Assembly (NCBI GenBank): GCA_000320605.2 | Contig: KB445792.1 | Location: forward strand, 997,581 to 1,061,580 | DNA from: Gelatoporia subvermispora B | Taxonomy: Eukaryota; Basidiomycota; Agaricomycetes; Polyporales; Gelatoporiaceae | Direction of reading: 5' to 3' | Length of the DNA stretch: 64,000 bases | Program-made: the position numbers and the translations under genes | Notes under the pieces: model-generated | What the model was told of the DNA's origin: nothing | The model's input: only the letters and a program-made list of their open reading frames with translations | The model's database searches: none | Part shown: positions 1-12,200 of the stretch, one piece after another | Position numbering within the stretch: the stretch's first letter is position 1 | How the letters are laid out: the number at the start of each line of letters is the position of its first letter

Positions 1-2048
1 CGTCCCCACTCGGCACTCGTAGAGGCAATTTTGAATATGCCATGGACGACCATGGAAAGCACGTTTGTGAAGTCGTACACCGCCTTTGTCGGCATGCTGG
101 TCAGTGCCCGAGCCGAGTATTTATCACTCGTACTAGATAAGGTTGCTCACGGATTTACCTATCGTGCGTTGATTGCGCTTCATTTTACAAGCATATTGAC
201 GTACCATGTGCACAGAATCAGGTTTGCAAGCTCTGGATGCAGGGCTTCCTGAGTCATCGTCAAGACCATTGACGCACCGAGTTGTGTATGAACGCATCCA
301 CTTTCTTCTTCGGCACCTCCTCACACTTGTACCGACGCTACCATCAACCCTCCATCCTCTTCTTGTGCGGCATTTCCCCCACAAACGGCAATCCCAGGCG
401 GCTCAGGTTACCTATATCCGCAATCTGCTGAAAGTCACCGACTACTGTCCGGAGCTCGCAGACCGGATTCTAGCCACGATAATAGATCGTGCCATACAGA
501 TTGATGTAGGTCCTCACCGCCCTCCGCCGCACAGACTGGTACTAAAGCAGACCGCCAGGTCGAGATTCAAGTAGAACTCGAAGAACTCGAAGAGCAGCTG
601 GCCTCACAGGACCACAGCGAGGTTTTCGAATTGGATCCCTTTGACACATTGCTAGGTCAGGAAGCGGATGAGTCTGACTCAGATGGCTCAGAAGATGGCG
701 GCAACTTTAGTGATTTGTCTTCGGACGCTGGCGGAGAGGCGGACGACGGCCCGATTGACGATGTGCCCTCTGACTTTCAACATGTACAAGATATGGTCAA
801 CAAGCTGGATGCAATCCTCAAGAATATTTTCGATCATTTCAACAAAATGCACGCTTCAGTCGCGCCCACACCTCTGTTGAGTCCCTCATCGCCGCCCGAT
901 TCATTTCTGTTGCTAGACATCGTACGACCTGCTTCACCGAATTCTCTTGAAGAAGGCAGGGCTCGTCGACGGGCGCAGTTCAATACACTTCTCTCCATCT
1001 TCGATCGCACTATCCTTCGGACTTTCAAGTCTCGATATACTCAATTCCTCGTATTCTGGTACTCTTCATTGGATCCAGAATTCAGTGATTTGTTCCAGGG
1101 TATGCTTGTTTCGAAGTCGCTATTGGAGGAAGACCAACCTGCTGTGACGAGGGCCGCTGCTGCTAGCTACATCGCGAGTTTTGTCAGCCGTGCCCAATTT
1201 GTCGACAGGGACAGCACGCGCCAAGTCGTTGCATGTCTCTGCAACTTCTTGAGGAATCGTCTTGACATCTTTGATGCTGTCATTAAGGCTGGTGCGACTC
1301 CGCCCAGTATGGCGCATCACAGCGTCTTCTACGCCGTTGCGCAAGCGGTCTTCCTGATATTCTGTTTCCGATGGCGGGACCTCCTCGAAGATCAGGAAGA
1401 GGTCGATGAATATGCGACGCATGGCACGCCTTCGAAGAAGTGGATGGGCGAATTGGATGTTATACAACGCATGATTACATCGGAGCTCAATCCGCTGAAG
1501 GTGCGTCACCAAAGATCCATACGTTTTGTCGTCTTCCTGAATCGTGTCTTCAGGTTTGTTCTGCAAATGTTGTCATGCAATTCGCAAGAGTGGCGCACGC
1601 GACCGACTTTATCTACTGCTACTCGATCATGGAAGCAAATAAGCGGTCTGACTACGCCAACCCGTCTGCGACAAGTGGTTCGCAAAGTAGTCTTCGCGCA
1701 ACTCCGATCTACATGCCTAGGTCAGGAGACTCCCTCACCGCGGAGCTCAACACCTTCTTTCCCTTCGATCCATACAAGCTACCCAAGTCCGGCTCTTATA
1801 TCCAAGGTGTTTACCGTGAATGGTCTTCGGTGGCCATCGAGGAGGATGACGAGGAAGAAGATGAAGACGACGAGAATGACGATAGCATCGAGGACGATAG
1901 TTTTGCTACGAGTCCCCCCACGAGCGAATCGCGCGGTATCTCTGTACGAGGCAAGACGACGGACGACGATGCAGATGGGCTAGGGGCATCGTTTGGTGGT
2001 ATGAGCATTAGTCCTGCACCGTGTCCCACGTTTGCAGTGGTCGGATGA
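1..2048 (+). CDS. RRN3: RNA polymerase I initiation factor RRN3 (5'-partial)
   Basis: Predicted exons 1-163, 216-505, 559-1500 and 1554-2048; the reading frame is open from base 1, so the true start lies left of the window. The 629 visible residues match the RRN3/TIF-IA family: an all-helical HEAT-like protein that binds RNA polymerase I and recruits it to the rDNA promoter in the nucleolus. Family signatures seen are the opening NMPWTTMESTFVKSY segment, the YIASFVSRAQFVDRDST helix pair and, near the C-terminus, FFPFDPYKLPKSGSYI followed by a short YREW. A long acidic serine-rich insert lies around the third exon start (LGQEADESDSDGSEDG) and a second acidic run (EEDDEEEDEDDEN) follows FFPFDPY; acidic loops are normal in this family. 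All three introns are 52-53 nt and rejoin the frame exactly. Identification is confident; exon borders are inferred. Confidence 0.93.
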
Positions 2049-2448
2049 CCCACTCTATTGTACCGCATTCATGTTTCATGTTTTAGCACAGATTATTACG
2101 CGGAGTGATTGGATACTTAGTGCCGTATGTTCGTTCGTGAGTGGTCATTGCGGGAAATGACGTGTTAAGATTCGCAGCCGCAGCCGCACATAGCCCGAAG
2201 ACCGCGCACTACGGAGGACGGCGACTATGATCTACAGGTGGGGTGCGAACGATCTCGCATAGGGGACCACATTTGTCCTAGTAGGCCGGCGTAAAATTAT
2301 GTGGGCGCCGCCGGCCTATTAGGGAAGAATCCTCTAACTCGGCTGCTTATGAGGTGCTACTGTTGGTGCAACCTTTTTCTCGTTTTTCACACTCGAACTA
2401 GGATCTTCGTCGGAATTGCTCGTCTCTTGTCACTCGCTGCAATTTACG
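2049..2448. other. Intergenic region RRN3 / Zn2Cys6 gene
   Basis: About 400 bp holding the 3' flank of RRN3 and the promoter side of the next gene. It contains a short GCAGCC-type repeat near 2177. No gene or RNA was recognised. Confidence 0.5.
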
Positions 2449-4090
2449 ATGGAAACCGACGAGTCCGCGGACAGTCAAGAATTTTCTCAAAGTCTCGGCC
2501 ATCTGCTCGCTCTCCATCCAGAGTTAGCTCAACAGCTTGGTCCGAGTTTTGTGGAGTCCCGTCTAGACGGTTATGCAATCCAGCAGGATGGTGATATGGC
2601 TTACATAGAAGCCTATCACGAAGTACTGAACATTTCCTTATAACATATCTCACGCTGCTGACCCTGTGTTCTTCATTGCAGGCACCCATGGTATCAATGG
2701 ATTCCAACCCATTGGTACAGCCAGAGATGTCATCTCATTCTGCATTTCATCTGGCACACCCTCCGAGTGAGGTTGGCACGAACCCAGATTTCAGCATCGA
2801 TCATTCGGGGTACGAGATGGGTGACTATGATGCCCTAATCGAGACACGGATGCTCGATGCTGAGCTACCGTGGTCTCAACTTCCAGACTCCCACTTCGAA
2901 AATATAAGCCAGTTCTCGGCTGATGCAGTATACGATCTGCAATACCCATCCAACACTGAGTTTCAACCCTTCGACGACAACATGTCCGGGTATGATCTGC
3001 AATATCCAATTCTTGAGGACGTTCAATCTTGCGACAATAGTACATCATGTTATGAAGCAGTGAATAATCTGCAGTATCCAGCTCCTGGCGAGATTCAACC
3101 CTTCCACCATGATGGATCCGGGTATGATACCGAGATTAGGTAAGTCTCGTGCCCAACAAATACACTGGTACGTATGTCTGACCTGTACAAGCCACATGAT
3201 AGGGGGGGATGGCCCAGTATACGAGACCTCAGTCCGAACATTCGGAACTACGGCTCGTCAGGTCAGTAGCCCACCTACGATGTGCCATTGTAGAGACATG
3301 ACAATGCGACATTCTAGGAGTCATTGCCGCTCTTCGACAATACCCAGACGCAAGAAACTGCCCTGGATTCTCGGCATGGCTCCTATAATGGGTCATACGA
3401 CCAGGACAGCGCGTGTTCGACAGTAATACACATGTCGTCCTCTGATTCAGGTACGTACATACGGTTGACCCCATTTTGAGTTCTGATTAGTCATTTCTTG
3501 ATGTACTGCAGCGGTGGGCGACTCGGACACTGGCAGTAGTCACGGGCAACTTGTAGATCCTTCGATGCTACATGAGCACCATGGGAGAGCCATATACTGT
3601 CCTGCAACAGGCAGAAGGATTAATCTGCCACCAGTCGACCTTCCGACGGAGAACTTGCCTGCTGTCAGGAGGCGCGGAAAGCAAGCAAGAATCACAGCAT
3701 GCAAATTTTGCCGCCACCGAAAAATCAAGTGTGGTGGCCCACGTCCAGGGCATATCGACAACACCTGCATGTGAGTGATCACATTAGCTGCTTGCTATTT
3801 CGACGTCTTCGTTTTATGTGTGAACGGAAGAGACGACTCGAGCAACTTCAGTCTTATATGGCAAGCTGAAGAAACCCTATTCATTCACGCTTGCTCGAGA
3901 ACATCAGCAGTTCAAGATACAGTATGCTAATCGCCGCACTTTGACCAACAGACAATGCGAACGTCGGACACTTGTTTGCGAGTATCTACCGAAGCGTTCC
4001 ACGCGTAACGCCCGGGTCAGGATGGGCCACGAGGCGGTCTGCTGTGATGATCACGAGGACTCGGGGGATGTGAAAAAAGTCCACGGATAG
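2449..4090 (+). CDS. Zn2Cys6 regulator with C-terminal zinc cluster
   Basis: Predicted exons 2449-2622, 2682-3139, 3192-3261, 3318-3450, 3512-3770 and 3952-4090, giving 410 residues. Residues beginning ACKFCRHRKIKC and ending CIQCERRTLVC form a fungal Zn(2)-Cys(6) binuclear cluster with spacing C-x2-C-x6-C-x11-C-x2-C-x6-C, followed by a basic stretch; the cluster is split by the last intron (181 nt, long for this window). In the family this module binds DNA in the nucleus. Here it lies at the C-terminus, a layout common in mushroom-forming fungi and unlike the usual N-terminal one. The N-terminal 300 residues are acidic and rich in S, Q and Y, as expected of an activation region, and carry three imperfect copies of an LQYP-centred repeat. 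No fungal-specific transcription factor middle homology domain was seen. The target genes are unknown. The acceptors near 3191 and 3317 were chosen because only they keep the frame. Confidence 0.75.
2925..3125 (+). repeat. Threefold LQYP-type repeat inside the Zn2Cys6 protein
   Basis: The protein repeats the pattern (Y)DLQYP - about 10 residues - QPF/QSC - DxxxSGY three times (LQYPSNTEFQPF, LQYPILEDVQSC, LQYPAPGEIQPF). The DNA units are diverged but aligned, which suggests an old internal tandem duplication in the putative activation region. Confidence 0.6.
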
Positions 4091-5525
4091 ACTATGTACT
4101 GCCATAGGATAGATTTCATCGCAGGCTGTGCGAGGCGCCACTAAGGTACCACTGTGTGGTCTTCGAGCTCAGATTGACTGGCCATGAATTCACGAGCATT
4201 GATATCACCTTGCTTGCAAGGTCTCTCAGACTGACAATTGTCACCGGTTTTCCGGTCACCGATTCCTACGATTGCACGTGTTTTCCATTTATGGTAATTA
4301 TCTTCCTTTCTTCCTTCGCCGTCGTCCTTCAGCGATCCTCAACGAGTAATGTTGAGCTTTGTATCTCCCTAAACCCGTCAGCACATCGACAATCAATTTC
4401 TTACGTGCATCTAAAAGCTGGTGTCTAATGCCCTATTGTATCTGCATCGTGTAATTACCACTTCTCCTTTCATGCTTGTAGGCGCTTGTACCTGCTGAGA
4501 CTGACGACTCCTCTGCACCTCTTGCACTTACTACCTCGTATAACTGCACAGAATCGCTACCAGTCGTTGTTATCGCATTGCATTCGCATGTGAATGGTTT
4601 TATTACGTTATCAGGCGTAGTTGGTGCTTTCCTCCCTCCGGATCCAGAGCTGTGTGAGAGTGCTGTCCATCTCTACGCCACGACGATCCGTTGTCTATAG
4701 TAGGTGATTTATTGTATAGGCATTACGTCCCTTCCAGCGATAACACTCGAGTCTATATTATCTTGGTGAGCAGTGTACTGCAATCTACTCCAATGACCCA
4801 ATAGTTCATCCACGTGTAAGTTTCGGATCACCTTATGAAGGAGATCAAATGTGTATGGTCTTACATGACCTCATGGCAGCTTTAATAACTTATTTTCCGG
4901 AAATTCTACACAGTAGATCAGCACCACGATATCCTGTTTGTACATGCTGCCATAGCTCAAGATCTTCGCACACTGCAGCACGATCCTCCAAGCCGTCATT
5001 CGTGTACTAAGGATCGGAAGAAACTCAGCCCTTCTGTAGAATAGCCGTGCACAGACACTATATGGGCAAAATTAGAGTGATGAGCCGTGATTGAGCAGCT
5101 CTGTGTGTCTCCGAGTCGATAGCAAGCAAGGTTCTTGCCGCCCAAGCGGCGCTTCTCTAGTATTGATTACACAAGGAAAAGAGTCTCTGCATAAGCAAAA
5201 GCGGCATGACGCACGTACTCAGCCAGCGGACAGTGTGATGTCTTTCGTCTCGCAACCTGAGACCTAGTTGTACCTGGAGTTCATCAACGAGAAGTTCCGA
5301 TCCGGCCTCGAGGTTCTGTGTCTTCCGGTTATCGTTATCTCGTTATCCCCCATTGGTCCCGATTCGCTGATCTCCTGCAAGTAAGTTCGGGCATCATTGA
5401 CTCAGTGCTGCGCAGCTGGCATACCGCGCTGATTCCGGTGATCGCAGTCGTTCATCGATCACCATCTCTCATGAGGAACCTTATAGTAGACTCATACTGT
5501 TTAACGCACCCACGGAGTAGTGAGG
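4091..5525. other. Long intergenic region, nothing recognised
   Basis: About 1.4 kb. A 90-codon open frame at 4156-4428 has no recognisable product and no supporting splice pattern. No tRNA-like boxes, long repeats or transposon ends were noticed. Confidence 0.4.
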
Positions 5526-7320
5526 ATGCTGCGCCTCTGTGTCCTCGGTCTTCTGATCTTCTTTGGGCCTGTTCTCTCTGCGCACTTTCGGTCAACCCTC
5601 TGCGACTTGGAGGCATCGGAAATCGACAATTCGACTGCGCCGTATGTCTTCAACACGCTCGCATCACTGATGAGGCAATGGCCCAACACTTATCATCCTA
5701 ATGGGCACACCATCATCCCCGGTGTGTTGGAGCCATTCACTCTGTTGTACCATGCACGCAAAGATAAATTGATTGTTCCACCATCCCCGGAATGGTTTGC
5801 GTTCGACTCTGAGATGAGCTATGGCATTATGGCAGGGATGGGCGGCCAGACGTTCATGTTCACGTACCAAACCAATCGACCCGCGAAAATCATCTATTTC
5901 GACGGAATGAGCGCGGCACTCAGTATGAGCGGATGGTTGGATTCACAGGAGGTCTTCCTCAGAGGCAAAGGGAAGAACAACGGGGAGGATTATACCCCAT
6001 TTGACGAGTATGGCCGTGCTGCAAACCTATGTAGATGGGGCTTAGAGTATGGCATAGAGGGTTATATTCGTATGAACGCTGGCTTGTGAGTGCTTGTTTC
6101 TCGAATCCACCTTGCAGCTGACAGCCCACACATCGCAGTGAGCTCATGTGGTGCAACTTCTCATCCCCTTCCATCCAACTCGTCAGCTACCTGAATATCA
6201 CGCCGCCTGGGACACCTCCGGGGGCTCCAATACTAGAATTGCCTCCTGTGGGGAGACCACGGACCGGAACTTACCGTTTACCTCGCCAGCTCTCCCCTCC
6301 CAGTCCTCTAGCATATGTTGCGGATGGAGATTGGCTTCGTGCTGCAGCTCATCGCAGTGTCGTGCCTCAGCCGCAGGTTCAACTTGACTACTCTGCGTTC
6401 GTCAGCTTCTACCACCCACGATTGCAGAGTCTTGTCAGCGCACGCCAAGGGCAGACAATGCGACAGCATCGTATATGGCCGAACATATCTGACTCTGACG
6501 CAAAATCGGTTGTGCAGGAGGTGCGCTCAGTACTTTTGCGGTCAGACTCGGCGAATTTTGGCTTCCGGCTGGACTGGGGAGACATGGCAACCATGATAAT
6601 CGACAAGTGGGCAGACCGTATATTACAATTGCACGTCTTCTTGGACAATGCAACATCGGTATTAGAGGCCGGAGGAAATGTCAATCTCACCGAAACATTG
6701 TTGGCGATCCGGCGACTCACATATTCCCCGTTGAATATCTACATCGATACCACTGCGGTCTCATCATACCCCAGCAAGAGTCCCAACATGACACTCAAAC
6801 ATTATTGGGACTCTTCATCTTACCACCGATGCGTGTTCTCTGCCACGGTGCTTCTTCTTAGCAATCCGACGATTCCCCAGACACCTCAGGAGACATTGTT
6901 ACGAGCAAGTGTTGAAGCCGTACAATCACGTATATGTTTGGAATATGGTGCCATATTCACGGAGAGCATGGATACTAAGAACGCCCCAGATCAACCAGCC
7001 TTGATGGTGCTGTTGTACAAGTGGCGAACACGGCTGAACAACCTGATGGGCTGGTTAGATTGGCCCGATTGGTTACGTTGCGACGATCTCTGCCCATCCG
7101 ATGTGAGTCATCCAAGACACTACTGGGGTCATGCTCTGACCGGAGGTTGCAGAGCGTATGCGTCATGCCTCTATGGCCGCTGAATATGCTTCGGGTCCGT
7201 CCAGGAACGCCTGAGCAAAGCGACGACCCTGAGATGTGGAAACCAAGATGCGAGAAGCTTGACTTCGACAAACGTCATAGAAGATATCATTACGATGGAT
7301 ATGGTAGCCTTGAAATTTGA
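5526..7320 (+). CDS. Conserved fungal secreted/glycoprotein-like protein of unknown function
   Basis: Predicted exons 5526-6085, 6139-7102 and 7153-7320, 563 residues. The first 19 residues (MLRLCVLGLLIFFGPVLSA) look like a signal peptide, and there are several N-glycosylation sequons (NST, NFS, NIS, NAT, NLT, NMT), so entry into the secretory pathway is likely. Recognisable blocks are a Leu-Tyr-His segment (LLYHARKD), EWFAFDSEMSYGI, a RPAKIIYFDGMSAA segment, an LDSQEVFL segment and an RWGLEYGIEGYIRMNAG segment. From memory, this pattern recurs in basidiomycete proteins that have no assigned function; this could not be checked here. The C-terminus is basic and rich in R/H/K. No catalytic motif was identified with confidence. 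The start is the first ATG that gives the signal peptide. Function is left open. Confidence 0.7.
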
Positions 7321-8001
7321 CGGGTGATACCTTATATGTCATGTAGAAATCGGTGAGACACTAGATGATGACAAAAGTGTGTGGCTGAAGTTAGAGCAGC
7401 TGACGTTTGTATGAAGATGCTCTGCTGTGCTGTGCGATATGGATGTCATTATCGCCCTAGCTTTGATGGCGCCAACGATATCATTCCTGAGTTGATTATC
7501 GAGTCAATATCGACCCAGAATCAGGCTGACGAGGGCTAACTACACGTAGCTGATATTATTGGATAGACCCAATATTATAAAAAGCGCAGGGTCCCAACAT
7601 ATTTCGCGAACGAACGGATGAAAATATCCGTGAGCACCTGCGAGTATCTGTGCGATCGCAGCAAGCACGGTGGTTCCGGAGATCGCCACTTGGAGCTTTG
7701 AGCCGGGCCTGGAAATCCTGCAGCTATTGAGTTTTATTGAGTCTTACGAGTCACCTGAGAATGCTAAGAAAATGACAATGAACGCAAGATAAATTGCATA
7801 GAGCCAGAATTTTACAAGCCCTGTGTTGCGACGTCTGCACTGTGAAGGCGATGATGACGCGACTCGGGTACTAACGCGTTCGTGCACTCGCTGGTGCTGC
7901 GGAGTTTGAACGAGGCGCGTCACGTTTCTCACGTGCCGAGAACGTAGCCGCTCGCCGACTGACGAGGCGCGTGCTGCAGTTCGCTGAGAGCAACGTCTAG
8001 C
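7321..8001. other. Intergenic region before NDUFB9
   Basis: About 680 bp. A 95-codon minus-strand open frame (7744-8031) overlaps the start of the next gene and looks spurious. No other structure was seen. Confidence 0.4.
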
Positions 8002-8799
8002 ATGTCCTTCCAGCCATTTACCGCCGCTCACAGGAGCTATGTCAAGTCCCTCTACAGGCGACTGCTGTATAATGAACTGGACTGGGTAATCGACCGCAGA
8101 CTATGGAGGGCGAAGGCGCTCGCCATCAGAGCTGAGTTCGACAGCAACCGGTGCGTATGAGTGCATGTTCTATTTGAGATTACTATTGACGATCTACCGG
8201 ATTGCCCACCTGGTACAATTGGAACACAAAAAACTTCGTGACGATCAGCAATGTCCACGACCCTCGTGCTCTCTCCCAGCTCTTCGAGAAGGCAGAATCA
8301 TCCCTCGCTGAGCACAAGCACCCAGACCCATACCGACGTAAGGGGATACCAGATTATACGTGTGGCACGCTGACACGAGCCTCACTCTATAGCTCCCACT
8401 GCACCTGATGGTAGCAAATGGTACGTCCTATATTGATGCAGCTGTAGACACGCCAGCTAACCAAGGCTACAGGGAACGCAATGCTCCGGTAATGCCCTGC
8501 TGTCTCTGTTCCTGCCGTTGGATTAACTCATGCGGAATCTCCAGCCCCCCGTTGGACCCATCTTCGATCATGAAGCCTTCAACGAGGGCCATTCAGAGGA
8601 CGCTGTGCTCGGCCCGATTAGCTGGAGCGAGCTTGTCGAATCGTATGAGGTCGTACACGGTCGCCACCCAGACTGGGGCACTGTCGGTGCACGCGAGCTC
8701 ATCATCGCGTATGGCAAGCAGCGAGGCCTTAATATTGACGTCGACAAATACTTGGCCGCTGCGGAGACAGGTCTGCAGGCTCAGCGGGGGACACATTGA
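8002..8799 (+). CDS. NDUFB9: NADH dehydrogenase (complex I) LYR subunit, NDUFB9/B22 type
   Basis: Predicted exons 8002-8150, 8249-8337, 8393-8420, 8473-8488 and 8545-8799, 178 residues. The N-terminus FTAAHRSYVKSLYRRLL carries the LYR motif of complex I accessory subunits. The conserved block HPDPYRPPTAPDGSKWERN matches the HPxPY...GGTxYER region of NDUFB9/B22. The protein is expected in the membrane arm of mitochondrial complex I. The middle of the gene is unusually fragmented: a 28-nt exon and a 16-nt exon encode the conserved PTAPDGSKWERNAP stretch. Each junction keeps the frame and each intron has GT...AG ends, so the small exons are believed real. After the conserved core there is a fungal extension ending LQAQRGTH. 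Confidence 0.85.
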
Positions 8800-9280
8800 T
8801 AGACGTGCTTTTTTGTACATGGTATCACCTACAATACCGATATCAGAGCGGCGCGCGCAATGCTATATTGTACAGATACTAGATAGTGCACTTCGCGAGG
8901 ATCGAGTCATTTGAGTGTGATTTAATCTGCAGTGTACCTGTACTTGAGAATGGGGTCCTGGCCACTGGTGTTGTTGCTGACCTTCTTGGGAGCATAACTG
9001 CTACAGCACTCCGACTACATACGCCCTGAGTTGCATCTCCTCTCTATTCCACTTCTGCCAGATGCCCAACATGCTTGCTAAATTCTGGCACCTCTGGCGA
9101 TACGCCGTAGACGACTAGTACGGCTCGTACAATCATGCGCGTCTCGCCGCGTACGCACGTGGCTCGACTCTGTGGGGATCCAAGCCGGGACATGCACCGA
9201 CCGGGTGCTGGACTTCTTACCCTCCCGTCAGAGAGTGCTGTGATTGCATTCCTCTCCGGCAGACAACCTCCTTCAGTTCA
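8800..9280. other. Intergenic region NDUFB9 / lipin
   Basis: About 480 bp containing the 3' flank of NDUFB9 and the lipin promoter. No gene or RNA was recognised. Confidence 0.4.
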
Positions 9281-12200
9281 ATGAACTATCTCCGTGGTGC
9301 GGTCAGCGCAATTAGTGCCCCCTACCAGTACTACAAGGACCTGAACCCCTCCACGTTAACCGGTGCCATCGACGTCATAGTCGTCAGTCGTCCGAACCAA
9401 TCTACTGAGCAAGACAGCGAACAGAACACATCTAGTAATGAACCAAATGCTGAGAGAGAGTTGGTATGCTCGCCATTTCATGTCAGATTTGGGAAATGGC
9501 AAGTTCTACGACCAGGGGACAAGAAGGTACGATGGTTATACCAGTCTAGCTGTGCTCCACTTCATGAGAACATGCACAGGTCAATATGTTTGTCAATGGG
9601 AGTCCCGTCCCCTTCCCAATGAAGATAGGGGAAGCCGGAGAGGCATTCTTCGTGTTCGAGACGGATGAGGACGTCCCTCAGGACCTTGTAACCAGTCCTG
9701 TATTGGAGGCCACGAAGCCCGGGGAAACTAATGCGCAAGCTGCCCGCGCTGGAAAGTTTGGAGCGAGGGAAGACTCTAGTGACACTATCAAGCAGCGCGA
9801 ATCATCCATGGAACCTGACTTTCTGGATCTGGACGCTCCTAGTGGTCAAGAACCCACGCGGGGTAGGCAGGCACCATCTCCCTCCTCATCTCCCGTCACC
9901 GATGCGCAACACACGGAGTCTCCAAAGCTGTTGGACGAAGCGCAAGAGGCATCCGGAGGTCCATCGCTACTCTCGCGTACGGCCGAGTTTGGCAAAGCTG
10001 TCTACCATGCTGCTGTGGAGACGGAGAAATCTCAGAAAAACAAGCTGAAAGACATGACTATGAAGGATGCCTTAGCGGAAGCCGAGAGAAACGAACATAC
10101 GTACCTCAAAGAGAAGGCGACGGCGGCTCTCAATGTAGCTGACAATGCTAGGACGGGATACACCAAATTTGACGACAAGGGAGACGAGGCATTGCCCGAC
10201 GTAGACCCCAAGCAGGTACACAATCCAGAGGTTGTATATACGGATGGTATGTATGCCGCCTTAGCTTGGTCAGATCGCACGTTAGATTACCAAATTGCTC
10301 AGAAATGGTATTCGATATGGAAGGCTATCATGCAAGTGGTCGGGTTCACCCTCGTCAGAATGTTCATGATGCGCGTTCTTCTCCATACTCCTTAACGTCT
10401 TCTAGGTCCAGTCCAGATAGAACACCAGGACAGTCAAGTGAGTAACCCAAGTAAATGGCCTCAATGTTCTCTAACACAGATTTCTGTCAGGATCGCCCTC
10501 ACCTGTGAATGCAGGGGCATCATCAAGTGCCATACCTTTCCCCTCGTTTCGCGCCACCTCCGAACCGCCACCTGACATTGACCCATCATTCTCTTCTCCT
10601 CCTTCTCGCACCCCTCCAAGCGATTTTCCCTCGCGCTCCCCATCTACATCACGTATGCACGCGACAAAGGCCAAAGTTGGCCCACATATTTCACTGCAGT
10701 CACTCCCGACACGCGCAGACGCAGAGGAATACATGTGGGAATGGGGTAACTTCCCTCAAAAGACGCCTGTGCGGACCGTCTTTGTTCCATTCGATGAGGA
10801 GGATGTCCCATCCTCGGAACACCGGAAGGGGAAAGACAAGATGACCTTGGAGAGTGACAGCGAGGTAGATAGAGACCGGCGGCAGAACATCGCCGAGCAG
10901 AAACGGTCTTCGTTATCGACGTCCGTGACCGCTGGCGATCTCCTACATCATGGCGAGGAACGCGGACGCGGGAGGGAGTCAGGGTACGGTGCAGGGGGGC
11001 GCCTCACGCATGATAGAAGGGACCCGACTAAGTATCGAGTCTTGATAGAAGGACGTGCGGTTGACTTCGAGCTGAGTATTGTCCCGGGTGGGATGAAAGG
11101 CGTATCGGAAGTAGAGAGAGCACAACAGTTTGATACAGGAAAGGTTGATTATGGTCGCTTACTCTTAGACGAGCATATAGTCCATGATGAAAATCTGGTC
11201 CTCAGATGGGTGGGAGATATGTGAGTGGATTCTATTCAGTGAATGTTTCCCACTGGTCGATACTCATTATATATTAGGTATATAACTCGACAAGATGGCT
11301 CCCCTCTGATGGACGCTTTGGTACTCTGGAGGAAGTCAGCGCTTCGAAACAAGGCTCTCCATCTACCTTCTCGATCGACATCGCCTGCCTCTCGTCTTGG
11401 AGACATTGAGGAAGAGACACCCGGCGCCCAGAACGCAACAAACGAGATCTCGGAGGCATCGGTACAAGCCGCAGTGGATGCTGCAACAAACCAGGGCAAG
11501 CCTTCCTCCAGTTCATGGGTTCGGTGGTGGAGCCGTAGTAGGCCAGATCTGAAGTCGGCAGCCTCGACACCTACTACTTTGGTACGAGTCACGCCAGCAG
11601 TGGAACGCTTTCTGCTGACAGAAAGGTCTAGGGCTTTACGAAGGATATGCATTTGGATCCCGGACCTAGGGCTACGAAGCGTTCCTCGTCAGCTGCTCCT
11701 GCGGTTCCAACAGTGAAAATTCCTCCAGTGGCCACGATTCCGACCGCGCTGGGTGAAGAAACAGCTCCCCGGAAACGGTACGCAAAGACACTGCGCTTGA
11801 CTTCGGACCAACTGGTTGGTCCTAGATTATTCGGCGCTTTCTGGGTCGTTCTGACAGAACTTCCGCTACAGAAATCGCTCAACCTGAAGCCAGGTGCAAA
11901 TTCGATTACTTTCTCACTCTCCGCAACAGGAGCAATCGCCTGTACCGCGCGATTATTCGTATGGGATTACGAGGATCAGGTCGTCATCTCTGACATTGAT
12001 GGGACTATCACAAAGTCAGCCACATTTTCGCTGTGCTGGGAGAGTGTGATCATTGACTTTGCTCGACAGGTCCGACGCCCTTGGCCACGTCTTCACCATG
12101 ATTGGACGCGACTGGACACATCTCGGTGTAGCCAAGCTGTATACCGACATCCGTCGGAATGGCTATAAGGTGCTTTACTTGACGTCACGTGCGATAGGCC

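Noticed and set aside
4156..4428. 90-codon open frame in the first long intergenic region
   Set aside because: Hydrophobic but with no conserved pattern, no signal-peptide layout and no flanking exons.
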